From NCBI GenBank assembly GCA_949292785.1, contig CASFBK010000017.1, positions 1 to 63,784 on the forward strand: DNA of 63,784 nt. The letters are read 5' to 3'. This document shows, one piece after another, positions 26,863-36,156 of the stretch. How positions within the stretch are numbered: position 1 is the stretch's first letter; each line of letters begins with the position of its first letter. The notes under the pieces were generated by a model. It ran no database searches. It saw only the letters and a program-made list of their open reading frames with translations, and was not told the origin of the DNA. The stretch comes from an uncultured Eubacteriales bacterium (lineage in GTDB: Bacteria > Bacillota > Clostridia > Lachnospirales > Lachnospiraceae). A program made the translations under genes and the position numbers.

Positions 26863-29800
26863 ATGCTGAAAAAAGGTAGAGTAGCAGCTAAGGTGTTTGG
26901 GGTAGTTTTATGTGCAGCACTCGGAACTATGTCAGTATCAGCGGCAGAGATTACGGCGAATGAACCGGAAGTGACGCTGACAACAAGTCAGTCTGAATAT
27001 TCGGGAAGTGAGCAGATTACAGAAACCGTAAAAATTCAGAATACAACGAAGGAAGTGCTGACAGATATTACCATTAAAGGTAATATTCCAGAGGAGTATG
27101 TAACAGAAGCGGGAGTATCAAAACAGTGGGAGTACAGTATATCCGAAGTGGCGGAGGGAGAATTCTCTGAGGTGGCGGTAACTTTTCTGAAAAAAGGGGC
27201 TTTTGAAAATACAGATGGAAATACGAATAATGGAGATGCGGCATCAGAAAATACAACAGAAAGAGGTAAGGCAATACATACGGGAGATTCTTCTCATGTG
27301 GGATTGTGGATTCTCATTTGTGTGATAAGCTTGTTTGCAGTTATTTTATTAGTCAAAAAGAAAAAAGGAAAAAAGGGACTGTCTGTTTTCCTTGCAGCAG
27401 TAATGGCTGGTTCGTTTCTTTGGGGTGAAGCGTTTTCGGCAAATGCGGCGGAGACAGAAGCAACAGCTGAGAATATTATAGAAAAGACAGTAGAAGCGTC
27501 GAAAGATATTGTAGTAGATGGGGAAAAGATAACTTTGGCTGTTCAGGTTACCTACCATGTAGTAGAAGGAACGGACACAGAAGATGTGGATGATGTGTTA
27601 TCCTACGAGGGTTATACCAAGAAGTGGGGAGATGAGTTTGATGGCACAGAACTGAACCGGAATGACTGGAATGTTGAGCTGCATGAACCGGGGTGGGTAA
27701 ATGCAGAATTGCAGAAGTATGTAGATTCTGAAGATAACATTTATCTGGAAGATGGTAAGCTGGTGATTAAGCCGATTCAGACAAAGAATGCAGATGGAAC
27801 ATATTCTTATACATCCGGTCGTGTGAATACTCAGGGGAAGCACGATTTTAAATATGGTCTCTTTGAAGCGCGGGTAAAAGTGCCTGAAGGAAAAGGCTAT
27901 CTTCCGGCATTCTGGCTGATGCCTACCACTGAAAATATATATGGACAGTGGCCAAGATGTGGTGAAATTGACATTATGGAGGTGCACGGAAGCAAAACAG
28001 ACACAGCTTATGGAACCATCCATTACGGCAATCCTCATAAGGAAAATCAGAGTACCTATGTTCTTGAGGACAGCAGCTATGCGGATGAGTATCATACCTT
28101 TGCTGTAGAGTGGGAACCAGGCAAAATCAAGTGGTATGTGGATGGCCGTCTTTATCATGAGACAGATGACTGGTATTCTGCAACGGAAGGACAGGGAGAA
28201 ATTACCTATCCGGCGCCTTTTGACCAGCCATTCTACATGATTTTGAATCTTGCAGTTGGTGGAAGCTGGGTTGGATACCCGGATGAAACAACGGATTTTG
28301 AAAATCAGGCTTATGAAGTTGATTATGTAAGAGTATATCAGAAAGACAGCTATGATGAAAATGTAAATAGACCAGAAAAAGAAGTTGTTCTGAGAGAACC
28401 GGACGCAAATGGAAATTACGTTGTAAATGGAGATTTTGCGGTTGCTGAGAGCTTGACAGATGATAAGGACTGGACGTTCCTTACCGCAAATGGAGGAGAA
28501 GCGACAGCAGAAATTAAGAATAATGCCATTCATATCAATACAACAAAGGAAGGAGATGTAGATTACAGTGTACAGTTAGTGCAACCTAATCTTCCCATGC
28601 AAAAAGGCGCTTATTACAGAGTCAGCTTTGATGCATATGCGGATGCCGCGAGAACCATGGGCGTGAAAATATCCGCGCCGGACAACGGATGGATAGCTTA
28701 TTGGAATGAATCAACGGTAAATTTGTCAACGGAGAAAAAGACTTATACTTATAATTTTAGAATGACTAATGCGGATGATGCAAATGGTCGTCTGGAGTTT
28801 AATATGGGTAATACAGGTTCGGCGGCAGCAATTCATATCAGCAATGTAAAGCTGGAAAAGACCGGTTATGAAGAGATTGCTGAAGATAACACAAAGACAG
28901 TTCTTGCAGATGGTAATTATGTTTATAACGGAGGATTTCAGGAGGGAGATAATCGTTTAGGATATTGGGATATAGACAATAAAGCCGGTGCAGAAATATC
29001 TGTAACAAATGCAGACCCAAGTGACAGACGCTTAAGGATTATAGCGCCGAAAGGAACATCTGAAGAAAATTCGGTTATTATTTCACAGAGCGACCTTGCA
29101 ATGACAGTCGGTGATTATGCATTTAGCTTTGAGGCAGAAGGTGACGCCGGAAAAACAATTACTTTTACAGTAGCAGGCGAAACCGATGCAGCACAGCTTA
29201 CTGGAGGAAGACAAACCGTTAGCAAAAAGTTTGCAATGGGAGAAACAGCAGATAAGAGTGTTCTGTTCAAAATTACAGAGCCGGGAACTTATTATTTGGA
29301 CAATGTCCGTATTGTGGAGGACAGTCTGATTAAGAATGGAAGCTTTTCCGGTGGTTTTGCAGGCTATGAACCTTTTGTTGATGGAAGTGCGAGTGCAAGC
29401 TATGTAGTAGACAGCTTAAATGAGGATAATGCGGCAGACTTTACTATTAATAATACAGGTGACGCCGCTTGGAAGATTCAGCTGAAACAGAATAACATTG
29501 AATTGGAGCAGGGACAATGGTATCGGCTGTCTTTGGACGCAAAGTCCAGTATTGCCAGAAAAATAATGTTTGCAATTCAAAGAGACGGAAGCGTAGATGA
29601 TGACTGGACCCCATATTCCGGAGAGAAAATCATAGAGCTTGGAAATGACTATCAGACGTATGATATTACATTCCAGATGAAAAATGCAACAGACTTAAAG
29701 GCGCTATTAAGTATTTCCATGGGTGCTGTGGATGGTACGCAGATTGCAGAGCAGCATCGAGTATGTATTGATAATATCAAGCTTGAAAAAATAGAGGCAC

Positions 29801-30291
29801 CTGAGATTCCGGAAATTCCGGCAGGTGAGAATTTGTTGCAAAATCCAGATTTTTTAAATGACAGTATGGAACCATGGAGCGAAACGATTGCAAATTGGGA
29901 AGCAGACGACGCCGGGGCTGCCGCAACCAGAACCATTTCGCAGGGAGCTATTGTATATGACGTTACAGACCCGGGAGCAAATGATTGGAATGTGCAGTTA
30001 AAGCAGAGTGGACTTGCTTTGGAAGCAGGTGCGACCTATGAGGTTACCTTTAAAGTGAATTCTACAGCGGCCAGAACAATAAAAACCGGGGTAATGAGCA
30101 CGTCTTATAATTGGTATGGTGGTGCTGACATTCCACTTGAGGCGAATGTAGAGCAGACGGTGACCTATGAATTTGTAATGACGGAAGCTGATTTGGGCGC
30201 AGATTTCTATATTTCTATGGGAAAAATAGAAGGTGAGGATACACCGGCATCCACAATTACTATTTCAGAGATTAAATTAATAAAAAAATAA
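26863..30291 (+). CDS. Secreted GH16 beta-1,3(4)-glucanase (laminarinase type) with four CBM4_9-like modules
   Basis: A 1142-residue surface or secreted enzyme. The signal peptide ends near SAA28, and a beta-rich domain spans about 30-115. An internal HTGD (139-142), a hydrophobic helix (147-164) and KKKKGKKG follow. A second signal-peptide-like segment (173-196, ending ANAA) comes next. The GH16 domain lies at about 245-505 with nucleophile E368, D370 and acid/base E373 in GEIDIMEVHG; the extra Met (ExDxxE) is the laminarinase-type rather than lichenase-type active site. Four CBM4_9-like modules begin near 516, 684, 820 and 986. It probably cuts beta-1,3-glucan or mixed-linkage glucan for the importer and the two GH94 enzymes. 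The internal sorting-like segment is unusual. Confidence 0.9.
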   Translation: MLKKGRVAAKVFGVVLCAALGTMSVSAAEITANEPEVTLTTSQSEYSGSEQITETVKIQNTTKEVLTDITIKGNIPEEYVTEAGVSKQWEYSISEVAEGEFSEVAVTFLKKGAFENTDGNTNNGDAASENTTERGKAIHTGDSSHVGLWILICVISLFAVILLVKKKKGKKGLSVFLAAVMAGSFLWGEAFSANAAETEATAENIIEKTVEASKDIVVDGEKITLAVQVTYHVVEGTDTEDVDDVLSYEGYTKKWGDEFDGTELNRNDWNVELHEPGWVNAELQKYVDSEDNIYLEDGKLVIKPIQTKNADGTYSYTSGRVNTQGKHDFKYGLFEARVKVPEGKGYLPAFWLMPTTENIYGQWPRCGEIDIMEVHGSKTDTAYGTIHYGNPHKENQSTYVLEDSSYADEYHTFAVEWEPGKIKWYVDGRLYHETDDWYSATEGQGEITYPAPFDQPFYMILNLAVGGSWVGYPDETTDFENQAYEVDYVRVYQKDSYDENVNRPEKEVVLREPDANGNYVVNGDFAVAESLTDDKDWTFLTANGGEATAEIKNNAIHINTTKEGDVDYSVQLVQPNLPMQKGAYYRVSFDAYADAARTMGVKISAPDNGWIAYWNESTVNLSTEKKTYTYNFRMTNADDANGRLEFNMGNTGSAAAIHISNVKLEKTGYEEIAEDNTKTVLADGNYVYNGGFQEGDNRLGYWDIDNKAGAEISVTNADPSDRRLRIIAPKGTSEENSVIISQSDLAMTVGDYAFSFEAEGDAGKTITFTVAGETDAAQLTGGRQTVSKKFAMGETADKSVLFKITEPGTYYLDNVRIVEDSLIKNGSFSGGFAGYEPFVDGSASASYVVDSLNEDNAADFTINNTGDAAWKIQLKQNNIELEQGQWYRLSLDAKSSIARKIMFAIQRDGSVDDDWTPYSGEKIIELGNDYQTYDITFQMKNATDLKALLSISMGAVDGTQIAEQHRVCIDNIKLEKIEAPEIPEIPAGENLLQNPDFLNDSMEPWSETIANWEADDAGAAATRTISQGAIVYDVTDPGANDWNVQLKQSGLALEAGATYEVTFKVNSTAARTIKTGVMSTSYNWYGGADIPLEANVEQTVTYEFVMTEADLGADFYISMGKIEGEDTPASTITISEIKLIKK

Positions 30292-30317
30292 ATGGTGTTT
30301 TTCAAAGGAGACAGAAC

Positions 30318-32732
30318 ATGAAATTTGGATATTTTGATGATGATAGAAGGGAATATGTAATTACGAGACCGGATACACCGGCACCTTGGGCGAACTATTT
30401 AGGTTCGCCCGAGTACGGTGCGGTCATTTCCAATAATGCAGGAGGCTATAGCTTTGCAAAATCTGGAGCAAATGGCAGAATTTTACGCTATCTGTTTAAT
30501 GATTTTGACCAGCCGGGCCGTTATATGTATATCCGTGATAATGACAGTAAGGATTACTGGTCTGCATCCTGGCAGCCGGTTGGAAAAGACTTAGCAGTTT
30601 ATAAGAGTGAATGCCGTCATGGAACAGCGTATACAAAAATGCTTGCCGATTACAGTGATATTCATTCTGAGGCGTTATATTATGTTCCTTTAGATGAATC
30701 TTATGAAGTATGGAATCTGAAGCTGACAAATAACTCGGATGTAAAAAGAAGCTTAACAGTTACAGGATATGCAGAATTTACCAATAACAGCAACTATGAA
30801 CAGGACCAGGTCAATTTGCAGTATTCCCAGTTCATTACCAGAACCGTATTCCATGAAAACCGAATCTGTCAGTTGATTCACGGAAATCTGGATGGACTTG
30901 AGGAGGGAAAAGATGTAGATGACAAGATTGTGATAGAACGCTTTTTCGGACTGGAAGGCGCAGAGGTTGATTCCTACTGCGGTGATAAGGAAAAATTCCT
31001 TGGGCGTTATCATGGGTATGAAAATCCGGTAGGAGTAATGACAGGAAGTCTTGGAAACGAACTGAATTATAACGAAAATGGATGTGGAGCCCTTTCTGCC
31101 GTAATCTCATTGGAGCCGGGAGAGTCTAAAAGTGTGGCATTTATTCTGGGAATGAAGTACGATGCGCAAGCAGAAGGTATTTTGAGAAAATATCAGAATC
31201 CGGAAGAAACCTGTAACAGAGAACTGAAGGAACTGATTGCTTACTGGCATGGAAAGCTTTCGCATTTTCAGGTAAAAACCCCAAGTCAGGAATTTAATAC
31301 CATGATTAACACATGGAATGCCTATAACTGTTTTATGACCTTTATCTGGTCCCGTGCAGCGTCATTTATCTATTGCGGTCTCCGTAACGGATATGGGTAT
31401 CGTGATACCGTACAGGATATTCAGGGGGTCATTCATTTAGCACCGGAGATGGCAGTGGAAAAAATCCGTTTTATGCTTTCTGCACAGGTGGATAATGGCG
31501 GCGGTCTGCCCCTTGTAAAGTTCACTCACAATCCGGGACACGAGGATACCCCGGATGACCCTTCCTATGTACAGGAAACCGGGCATCCGGCATATCGGGC
31601 GGATGATGCGCTATGGCTGTTTCCAACGGTCTACAAATATGTTTCGGAATCAGGAAATCTGTCATTTATAGATGAAGTCATTCCTTTTGCCAATAAGGAT
31701 GAAGGTACGGTGTATGAACATTTGAAACGTGCTATTGATTTTTCTATGAATCATCTGGGACCACACGGAATGCCTGCGGGCTTGTATGCGGACTGGAACG
31801 ACTGTCTGAGACTTGGAAAGGATGGAGAGTCCAGCTTCGTAGCGCTTCAGTTCTACCTTGCAATGACAATTTTAAAGAAGTTTGCAGAATATAAAGAGGA
31901 TAAGGAATATATCAAATACCTTGATGAGAGTCAGGAAAAGCTGGGGGCACTTATTCAGGAATTATGCTGGAATGAGGACAGATTTATCCGTGGATTTACG
32001 GAAAAAGGAGAAATCATCGGAAAACGTACCGACCCGGAAGCAAATATGTGGCTTAATCCGCAGAGCTGGGCTGTGATTAGTGGACTTGCCACAGAGGAAC
32101 AGGCAGATGTAGCATTGTATACAGTATACAAGAGATTGAATACAGCGTATGGTGCAATTTTAATGGACCCGCCGTACCATGCACATGCCTTTGATGGAGC
32201 GCTTGCAGTAATTTACAATGCCGGAACCAAAGAAAATGCAGGTATTTTTTCCCAATCTCAGGGCTGGATTATTCTTGCCGAGGCATTGCGTGGGCATGGA
32301 AAACGTGCATTTACCTATTTTATGGAAAATGCACCGGCAGCTCAAAATGACAGGGCAGAAATCCGTAAGCTGGAACCGTATTGCTATGGACAGTTTACGG
32401 AAGGGAAAGCAAGCCCTCATTTTGGCCGCTCTCATGTGCATTGGCTTACCGGAACGGCATCAACGGTCATGGTAGGCTGTGTGGAAGGAATTCTTGGTAT
32501 GCGTCCTGATTTTTACGGACTTAGAATCGCTCCTTCTATTCCAAAAGAATGGGAATCCTTTGAGATTAAAAAAGATTTTAGAGGAAAACATCTGAATATT
32601 ATAGTAAAAAATCCGGGACATGCAGAATCAGGATGCAAGAAACTGATTGTGAATGGAAAGGAAGTAGAAGGAGATTATATTTCTGCGAATTTAATGACGG
32701 AACAGACAGAAATTGAACTTATTATGTCATAA
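30318..32732 (+). CDS. GH94 phosphorylase, cellobiose/chitobiose-phosphorylase-like
   Basis: An 804-residue cytosolic GH94 enzyme. It begins MKFGYFDDDRREYVITRPDT, as do cellobiose and N,N'-diacetylchitobiose phosphorylases. The catalytic Asp is D492 in GLYADWNDCLRLG. Other conserved parts are NGYGYRDTVQDIQG and a C-terminal HWLTGTASTVMV cap. It starts 26 nt after the GH16 gene and shares its transcript, with AAAGGAG upstream. In a beta-glucan locus, cellobiose phosphorylase (yielding glucose 1-phosphate and glucose) is the most sensible role, since mixed-linkage glucans give both beta-1,4 and beta-1,3 disaccharides. Chitobiose cannot be excluded from sequence alone. Confidence 0.88.
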   Translation: MKFGYFDDDRREYVITRPDTPAPWANYLGSPEYGAVISNNAGGYSFAKSGANGRILRYLFNDFDQPGRYMYIRDNDSKDYWSASWQPVGKDLAVYKSECRHGTAYTKMLADYSDIHSEALYYVPLDESYEVWNLKLTNNSDVKRSLTVTGYAEFTNNSNYEQDQVNLQYSQFITRTVFHENRICQLIHGNLDGLEEGKDVDDKIVIERFFGLEGAEVDSYCGDKEKFLGRYHGYENPVGVMTGSLGNELNYNENGCGALSAVISLEPGESKSVAFILGMKYDAQAEGILRKYQNPEETCNRELKELIAYWHGKLSHFQVKTPSQEFNTMINTWNAYNCFMTFIWSRAASFIYCGLRNGYGYRDTVQDIQGVIHLAPEMAVEKIRFMLSAQVDNGGGLPLVKFTHNPGHEDTPDDPSYVQETGHPAYRADDALWLFPTVYKYVSESGNLSFIDEVIPFANKDEGTVYEHLKRAIDFSMNHLGPHGMPAGLYADWNDCLRLGKDGESSFVALQFYLAMTILKKFAEYKEDKEYIKYLDESQEKLGALIQELCWNEDRFIRGFTEKGEIIGKRTDPEANMWLNPQSWAVISGLATEEQADVALYTVYKRLNTAYGAILMDPPYHAHAFDGALAVIYNAGTKENAGIFSQSQGWIILAEALRGHGKRAFTYFMENAPAAQNDRAEIRKLEPYCYGQFTEGKASPHFGRSHVHWLTGTASTVMVGCVEGILGMRPDFYGLRIAPSIPKEWESFEIKKDFRGKHLNIIVKNPGHAESGCKKLIVNGKEVEGDYISANLMTEQTEIELIMS

Positions 32733-32745
32733 AAATATATTACGA

Positions 32746-32805
32746 CATGAATTTGACATTTTTTCAACTAATCTAATATATTACAAGAGAAAATGTCACT
32801 ATAAT
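32746..32805 (+). promoter_or_regulatory. Candidate AraC-type operator and promoter of the beta-glucan importer operon
   Basis: CATGAATTTGACATTTTT (32746-32763) contains half-site AATTTGACAT (32750-32759). The second half-site AATCTAATAT (32770-32779) starts 20 bp later. A perfect TATAAT (32800-32805) starts 50 bp after the first. A TTGACA (32753-32758) lies within the first half-site and could also serve as a -35 for TAATAT (32774-32779), but its spacer is only 15 bp. The geometry matches that of the GH94 and GH16 promoters. Confidence 0.68.
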
Positions 32806-32853
32806 AAGCACATAACAACAAACAAATATAAAAATTGTATGGGAGGAATTACA

Positions 32854-34236
32854 ATGAAGAAAAAAATCGTAAGCGCATTATTATGTCTTAGCATGGCAGC
32901 AACTATGCTGGCCGGATGTGGTTCTGATGGGAAAGAGACCAATACAGAGAAAAAGGACAATACCCAGCAGGAAGCCGGAGCTGACAACGCAGAAAGCGAT
33001 GAAGGAAAAGTATTAAATATTTATGTTTGGAACGAAGAGTTCAAAAGCCGTGTGGCAGCTCACTATCCGGGATATGAGGAAGTTGATGCAACCACAGGAA
33101 AAATCGGAGATGTAACTGTAAAATGGAACATCACACCAACAGATGACAATGCATATCAGAACAATCTGGATGCAGCATTATTAGAACAGGCAGATGCAGC
33201 AGATGATGACAAAATTGATATTTTCTTATTGGAAGCTGATTACGCATTGAAGTATGTAAATACAGATTACACAATGCCAATAAAAGAGCTTGGAATCACA
33301 GAGGAAGATTTAGCAAATCAGTATCCGTATACCAAGGATATTGTTACAGATTCCGAGGGTGAATTAAAGGGACTTTCCTGGCAGGCATGTCCGGGTGCAC
33401 TGTTCTATAACAGAGAGGCTGCAATGGAAATATTTGGAACTTATGAACCGGAAGAGATTCAGAAATATGTAAAGGATTGGGATACCTTTACAGAAACAGC
33501 AAAGACCTTAAAGGATAATGGATATTCCATCGTATCTTCTGCAAACGATACCTATCGTGTATATTCCAACAATGTAACTTCTAAGTGGGTAGAAGATGGT
33601 AAGATTAACATTGATGATAATCTTATGAAATGGGTTGAAGATTCTAAAAAGCTGGTAGAAGCAGGATATGTAGGAACGCATGATATGTGGAGTGATGACT
33701 GGTCAAAAGGATTTTATCCGGATGGAAAAGTATTTGCTTATTTTGGTCCGGCATGGTTGATTAACTTCTGTATGGCAGCAGACACAGAAGGAAGTATTGC
33801 AAATGCAGGTGGATGGGCAGCAACAGAAGGACCACAGGGATTCTACTGGGGCGGTACATGGATTGCAGCAGCAACCGGTACAGATAACCCAACTCTTGTT
33901 AAGGATATTATGCTTACCTTAACTGCAGATGAAGATACCATGATTGATATTGTAAAAGATGATGATGATTTTGTAAACAACAAACCAGCAATGGAAGCAA
34001 TGGCAGAAGACGAGAGCTACCAGAGCGGTGTATTAGGAGGACAGAATCCGTTAGGCATTTTCTGTAAAGGTGTGGATGACCTTGATTTAAGTAATCTTTC
34101 TCCTTATGACGCTGGATGTAACGAAGAATTCCAGGGAGCAATGGCAAACTACTTCAAAGGAAACGCTACATTAGACGAGGCATTAGACCAGTTCTACAAG
34201 GCAGTTGTGGAGAAATATCCGGAATTAACATACTAA
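32854..34236 (+). CDS. ABC transporter substrate-binding lipoprotein of the beta-glucan locus
   Basis: A 460-residue family 1 solute-binding protein. The lipobox MLAGC gives Cys22, then an Asp/Glu/Asn-rich linker. The mature part begins VLNIYVWNEEFKSR. The frame is open from 32713, but GGGAGG (32841-32846) and the lipoprotein signal place the start at 32854. It is followed by two permease genes and lies beside a laminarinase and two GH94 phosphorylases, so beta-gluco-oligosaccharides are the likely ligand. A hairpin separates it from the permeases. Ligand identity is inferred. Confidence 0.9.
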   Translation: MKKKIVSALLCLSMAATMLAGCGSDGKETNTEKKDNTQQEAGADNAESDEGKVLNIYVWNEEFKSRVAAHYPGYEEVDATTGKIGDVTVKWNITPTDDNAYQNNLDAALLEQADAADDDKIDIFLLEADYALKYVNTDYTMPIKELGITEEDLANQYPYTKDIVTDSEGELKGLSWQACPGALFYNREAAMEIFGTYEPEEIQKYVKDWDTFTETAKTLKDNGYSIVSSANDTYRVYSNNVTSKWVEDGKINIDDNLMKWVEDSKKLVEAGYVGTHDMWSDDWSKGFYPDGKVFAYFGPAWLINFCMAADTEGSIANAGGWAATEGPQGFYWGGTWIAAATGTDNPTLVKDIMLTLTADEDTMIDIVKDDDDFVNNKPAMEAMAEDESYQSGVLGGQNPLGIFCKGVDDLDLSNLSPYDAGCNEEFQGAMANYFKGNATLDEALDQFYKAVVEKYPELTY

Positions 34237-34290
34237 GAAGAAATTATTTTTGTGGAGCGTAGGGGTAATAAGGCTGAAAAGAGTTAACAG

Positions 34291-34335
34291 AGGTCATGCC
34301 TGCCTGAGGATAAAAGGCAGGTATGACCTGTTTTG
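34291..34335 (+). terminator. Intercistronic stem-loop, possible leaky terminator, after the beta-glucan binding-protein gene
   Basis: AGGTCATGCCTGCCT (34291-34305) pairs almost fully with AGGCAGGTATGACCT (34315-34329), followed by GTTTTG. It looks like a leaky terminator placed before the permease genes, which would favour expression of the binding protein. Confidence 0.75.
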
Positions 34336-34360
34336 TGTTTAAAGAAAGGGGCTTAGGTCG

Positions 34361-35272
34361 ATGAAAAAGAAAGGGAAAGTAGTCAGATACAATAAATGGG
34401 GCTACATATTCTTGTTACCATTTATGGTGGTTTTCGTTGTATTCCAGCTAATACCACTATTTACAACTATTTATAATAGTTTTTTTGAAAACTACAGATC
34501 TGGATTGATGCAGGTAGGACCAAATTTTGTTGGGCTTGATAATTATAAAAGATTGTTCGTAGAAGGCGACGTCTGGATATATGCAAAGAATACGTTGATT
34601 ATGTGGATTATGTGTTTCGTGCCACAGATTTTACTGTCCTTGTTACTGGGAGCATGGTTTTCTGATGTAAGCCTGAAATTAAGGGGTTCTCGTTTTTTTA
34701 AGACAGTAATTTATTTACCGAACCTGATTATGGCATCTGCGTTTGCGATGTTGTTCTTTACTTTATTTTCTGATGGGGGTCCGGTCAATTCATTATTGAT
34801 GCAGTTAGGAATTATTCATACACCATATCAGTTCCTTTCTCATGTGGGAAGTACCAGAGGCTTAATTGCACTTATGAACTGCTTGATGTGGTTCGGAAAT
34901 ACAACGATTCTTTTGATGGCTGGTATGATGGGAATTGATACTTCATTATTTGAGGCAGCAGAGGTAGATGGGGCGACTTCTACTCAAGTATTTTTCAGGA
35001 TTACATTACCGTTGCTTCGCCCGATTCTGGTATATGTAATGATTACATCTTTAATTGGTGGCTTGCAGTTATTTGATGTTCCGCAGATTTTAACCAACGG
35101 AACAGGAGACCCGGTACGTTCTTCCATGACGCTTATAATGTTCTTAAATAAGCATTTATACAGTAAGAATTATGGTATGTCTGGTGCATTGTCCGTAATA
35201 CTGTTTATCATTACCGGCATATTAAGTCTCATCGTATTTAAAGTAACCGGTAACGATAAGAGAAAGGGGTGA
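34361..35272 (+). CDS. ABC sugar permease, MalF-type, beta-glucan locus
   Basis: A 303-residue permease with about six transmembrane helices. It opens with a basic segment and the helix IFLLPFMVVFVVFQLIPLF, typical of UgpA/LacF-type permeases. The coupling loop reads EAAEVDGATSTQVFFRITLP. It sits between the binding-protein hairpin and the second permease gene and would form the heterodimeric channel. AAAGGGG precedes the ATG, and the ATPase must come from elsewhere. The role as a transporter is strong; the substrate is from context. Confidence 0.92.
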   Translation: MKKKGKVVRYNKWGYIFLLPFMVVFVVFQLIPLFTTIYNSFFENYRSGLMQVGPNFVGLDNYKRLFVEGDVWIYAKNTLIMWIMCFVPQILLSLLLGAWFSDVSLKLRGSRFFKTVIYLPNLIMASAFAMLFFTLFSDGGPVNSLLMQLGIIHTPYQFLSHVGSTRGLIALMNCLMWFGNTTILLMAGMMGIDTSLFEAAEVDGATSTQVFFRITLPLLRPILVYVMITSLIGGLQLFDVPQILTNGTGDPVRSSMTLIMFLNKHLYSKNYGMSGALSVILFIITGILSLIVFKVTGNDKRKG

Positions 35273-35277
35273 ATTTT

Positions 35278-36144
35278 ATGGCAAAAAATGAAAAACAGAA
35301 TGTGAAACAAGGCATGGGAGTTCATGCAAGAAGAGCCATAGCTTACGTTACGCTTATCATTATTTCCTTTTTTTGTTTGTTTTGGTTCTATATATTGATT
35401 ATTAATGCAACAAGATCGAATGGTGAAATGTCATCAGGATTCACAGCGATTCCAAGCACGCATTTGTTGGAAAACTGGAAGAATCTGTTGGCGGGAACGC
35501 TGCCGGTATGGTCTGGTATGCTGAACAGTTTAATTGTAGCTGTCGGAACTGCTGTATTGTGTGTGTATTTCTCAACTATGACGGCATATGCAATTCATGC
35601 GTATGACTTTAAAATAAAAAAATATGTCTATCCGTTTATATTGATGATTATGATGATTCCGACACAGGTAACAGCGCTTGGTTTTGTGCAGTTGATAGGA
35701 AATCTTGGTTTGGAGGATTCCTTTATTCCACTGATTGTTCCAGCCATTGCATCTCCGGTAACGTTCTTTTATATGAAGCAGTCGATGGAAAGTTCATTGC
35801 CGTTGTCATTGATTGAGGCGGCGCGTATTGACGGTTCTGGAGAGTTCCGTACATTTAACCATATTGTATTACCATTGATGAAACCTGCTATTGCAGTACA
35901 AGCAATTTTTTCATTTGTAAGCAGTTGGAACAATTACTTTACCCCTGCATTGATTTTGCATGATAATAAAAAGAAAACCCTTCCAATTTTGATTGCACAG
36001 CTTCGTTCTGCTGACTGGTTGAAGTTTGATATGGGACAGGTATATGTAATGATTGCGTTTTCTATTTTCCCGGTTATCATTGTGTATTTGATTCTTTCTA
36101 AGCATATCGTACAAGGTGTAGCATTGGGAAGTGTAAAAGAGTAA
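35278..36144 (+). CDS. ABC sugar permease, MalG-type, beta-glucan locus
   Basis: A permease of 288 residues with about six helices and the coupling loop EAARIDGSGEFRTFNHIVLP. The C-terminus KHIVQGVALGSVKE is typical of MalG/LacG-type permeases. A GTG at 35269 overlaps the upstream stop, but AAAGGGGTG is best spaced for the ATG at 35278. It completes the beta-glucan importer. The next reading frame, 12 nt downstream, is a broken surface-protein gene that may be cotranscribed. Confidence 0.92.
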   Translation: MAKNEKQNVKQGMGVHARRAIAYVTLIIISFFCLFWFYILIINATRSNGEMSSGFTAIPSTHLLENWKNLLAGTLPVWSGMLNSLIVAVGTAVLCVYFSTMTAYAIHAYDFKIKKYVYPFILMIMMIPTQVTALGFVQLIGNLGLEDSFIPLIVPAIASPVTFFYMKQSMESSLPLSLIEAARIDGSGEFRTFNHIVLPLMKPAIAVQAIFSFVSSWNNYFTPALILHDNKKKTLPILIAQLRSADWLKFDMGQVYVMIAFSIFPVIIVYLILSKHIVQGVALGSVKE

Positions 36145-36156
36145 GGAAGTTGTTTT

